DNA from: Dreissena polymorpha
Lineage: Eukaryota; Mollusca; Bivalvia; Myida; Dreissenidae
Assembly (NCBI RefSeq): GCF_020536995.1
Contig: NC_068359.1
Coordinates: 80,984,454-81,048,453, forward strand
Length of the DNA stretch: 64,000 nucleotides
Direction: 5' to 3'
Below, one piece after another: positions 61,770 through 64,000 of the stretch (position 1 is the first letter of the stretch; every line of letters begins with the position of its first letter). Below the pieces are notes generated by a model. That model ran no database searches and was not told where the DNA came from. It was given only the letters and a program-made list of their open reading frames with translations. The position numbers were made by a program, and so were the translations under genes.

Positions 61770-62260
61770 TTCAGCATCTTTAATCACAAACTCCACCATG
61801 ATCAATAGTTTTCGGAATTATAAGCTCACACAAGGTCTTCAGTCAAATAAGGCACCATTTTATTAGGAGGCGCTTCATCTTCTTCTGAAGAACTACTGCT
61901 TTCAACATGTTGAATATCAGTCAGCACTTTGCTTTCGGAAATCAACGATGACGATGCAAAAAGAGTCACTTGTTATTAAATTACTATCATTTACAATGGA
62001 AGGAGTTTCAATGGGAAGACTTGTACTTCTTGACGATGTTTATAAATTTTAATTACACTTGCTTAAAAAATCAACAGTTTTCATTTTGCCGCATGGGTTT
62101 TGTTTAGGAATCTTTTTCACGTAATATTTCGAATTGCACGAAATCTTTGTTTTCCAGTCAGCCAAATCACAAAACGCTTGAATTTCATTGCAAATATAAT
62201 AAGCACCTGAACAACACGGAGAATATTGTGCACACAAATAATGCCGACGTTATCCAAATC
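61770..62260 (-). CDS. cysteine-rich open frame, possible exon (62049-62237)
   Basis: The minus frame reads CAQYSPCCSGAYYICNEIQ, FCDLADWKTKISC and NPCGKMKTVDFLSKCN before a stop. Eight cysteines in about 62 residues suggest a secreted or zinc-binding module. Farther along the strand an acidic serine tract (ESSSSSEEDE) occurs in another frame. The segment is present only here: block 1 joins pogo-like sequence directly to A repeats. It may be cargo of an element or a captured exon. No family assignment. Confidence 0.25.
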
Positions 62261-62304
62261 AAGGTATAAAACCCGTAGGAGACTGGTTCGGACTACGCTT
62301 TGTT

Positions 62305-63976
62305 AACAAGAGGGCCTGACAGGCCCAAAGTCGCTCACCTGAGATTCAAAGGAACTGACCTGTTCTGTGCAGCCCTAGATGTCAATAAAACAAAATGTTA
62401 TAACCTACTTTCATGACTAGTAACATCCTGGCAGCCACGTTTTTCAACAGATCATAAACGTTTTCATACACATCCAAGATATCATTTAAACAAATATACT
62501 GACAAAGTTTCATGAAGATTAATAAGTCCATATAAGGAAAAATGCCCTGCCCACTGGTGGCCATGTTTTTCAAGCAACTGGAACCATTTTCGAACTTGTC
62601 CCAAATATTATTGGGACAAATCTTCTGACAAAGTTTCATGATGATCGTACACTAAATATGGCTTCTAAAGTGTTAACAAGGTTTTACTATAGCTATATCA
62701 GGAAAAATGCCACGCCCCCTTGGCAGCCATGTTTTTCAACCAAACGGAACCATTTTCGAACTCATCCAAGATATCATTGGGACAAATTATCTGACCAAGT
62801 TTCATGATGATCCGACAATACATGTGGCCTCTAGAGTGTTAACAATGTTTTTATTAAAGCATGATATCTAGCCATATTAGGAAAAATGCCCCGTCCCCTG
62901 GTGGCCATATTTTAAAGAAACCAAAACCATTTTCAAACTCATCTAAGATATCATTAGGATAAATCTTCTGACCAAGTTTCATGAAGATCGGAAAATAAAT
63001 GTGGCCTCTAGAGTGTTAACAAGGTTTTACTATAGCCATATAAGGAAAAATGCCCCGCCCCCTGGCAGCCATGTTTTTCAACCAAAGGGCATCCTTTTTT
63101 AACTCCTTCAAGATACTATTGAGATGAATCTTCTGACCAAGTTTCATGAAGATCAGACAATAAATGTGGCCTCTAGAGTGTTAACAAGATTTTACTATAG
63201 CCATATGAAGCCATATAAGGAAAAATGCCCCGCCCCCCTGGCGGCCATGTTTTTCAACCAACCGACGTCATTTTCAAACTCGTCCAAGATATCATTGGGA
63301 TGAATCTTCTGACCAAGTTTCATGAAGATTGGACAATAAATGTGGCCTCGAGAGTGTTAACAAGATTTTACTATAGCCATATTATATTTAAAGCCGTATA
63401 AGGAAAAATGCCCTGCCCCTTGGCAGCCATGTTTTTCAAGCAAAGGATACCATTTCTGAACTCATCCAAGATATCATCGAGACAAATCATTTGAGCAAGT
63501 TTCATGAACAAAAAATAAATGTGGCCTCTAGAGTGTTAACAAGGTTTTACTATAGCCGTATTAGGAAAAATGCCCGCCCCCTGGCGGCCATGTTTTTCAA
63601 CCAACCGGCATCATTTTCAAACTCGTCCAAAATATTATTGGGATGAATCATCTGAACAAGTTTCATGAAGATTGGACAATAAATGTGGTCTCTAGAGTGT
63701 TAACAAGATTTTACTATAGCTATATATAGCCATATAAGGAAAAATGCACTGCCCCTTGGCAGCCATGTTTTTCAAGCAAACATAACCATTTTCGAACTCA
63801 TCCAAGATATCATTGAGACCAATCTTCTGACCAAATTTCATAAAGATTGGACAATAAATATGGCCTCTAGAGAGTTAACAAGGCAAATGTTGACGCCGCA
63901 CAACGGACGATGCACGATGGACAAAAGGCTATCACAAAAGCTCACCATGAGCACGTTGTGCTCAGGTGAGCTAAAA
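62305..63976 (-). mobile_element. element A, block 2, right part, apparently complete
   Basis: On the minus strand it starts at 63976 with TTTTTAGCTCACCTGAGCAC and its inverse, passes through about nine alternating central units, and ends GCGACTTTGGGCCTGTCAGG, CCC, TCTTGTTA at 62305. The 3' stem-loop is GGGCCTGTCAGGCCC. The last 24 bases of the window match 49130-49153 exactly, so block 1 and block 2 share flanking DNA and are a segmental duplication. Confidence 0.7.
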
Positions 63977-64000
63977 ACAATTAAACAATATATCACTAGC

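Overview
This window looks like repeat-rich, AT-rich nuclear DNA from a bivalve mollusc. The evidence is spliced, intron-rich gene fragments, a very high density of dispersed elements with internal tandem repeats, palindromic MITEs, piggyBac-like TTAA MITEs, LINE fragments and long dinucleotide microsatellites. From memory the repeat mix most resembles a dreissenid mussel; that is inference and was not searched. No bacterial operons, CRISPR arrays or rRNA genes are seen, and no retrovirus or Polinton genes were recognised. Most of the window is non-coding. A 100-N assembly gap lies at 43377-43476.

Layout. 0.6-1 kb: a palindromic MITE. 2.4-11 kb: an old tandem duplication of a three-exon gene for a small multi-pass membrane protein (copy A 2475-4440 reads open for 167 aa; copy B 7947-9558 is broken), with a decayed PARP catalytic domain gene between the copies. 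11.1-11.5 kb: a long CA microsatellite. 12.8-12.95 kb: seven CTGCTCGAGCAG-type palindromes spaced about 20 bp, upstream of a CCAAT box. 13.4-14.8 kb: the 3' end of a LINE. 16.3-25.2 kb: a cluster of dispersed elements (called C, E, D and B here), each with central tandem repeats of 145-180 bp. 25.4 kb: a LINE endonuclease fragment. 27.9-33.8 kb: two inverted arms enclosing a two-exon 3' gene end (+), a palindromic MITE, a 50-bp minisatellite and a compact C2H2 zinc-finger gene (-). 34.3-36.9 kb: more dispersed elements. 37.5-39.6 kb (-): the last two coding exons of GINS2 (PSF2, a subunit of the replicative CMG helicase), with MITEs and a hAT-like fragment in its introns. 41.5-42.3 kb: two decayed THAP-type zinc-finger copies. 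44.9-49.1 and 59.4-64 kb: two related blocks of element family A, each carrying part of a pogo/Tigger-like DNA transposon. 54.0-55.4 kb: an unexplained cluster of TAACGGTGT motifs in both orientations. 57.9-58.5 kb: a 68-bp minisatellite running into CCA/CTA triplets.

Main message. At least seven otherwise different repeat families share one architecture: a 5' terminal hairpin followed by TATTG-like sequence and often GTCCGTC, central tandem repeats of 145-180 bp that in four families contain a variant of ATGAAACTT, and a 3' stem-loop directly before CTTGTT. This matches the design known for Helentron-associated elements (DINE-1, oyster pearl). I infer one superfamily that has repeatedly swapped its core. 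Host genes with a recognisable role are few: GINS2 (DNA replication), a PARP relic, a zinc-finger gene and a duplicated membrane-protein gene. They do not form a pathway.
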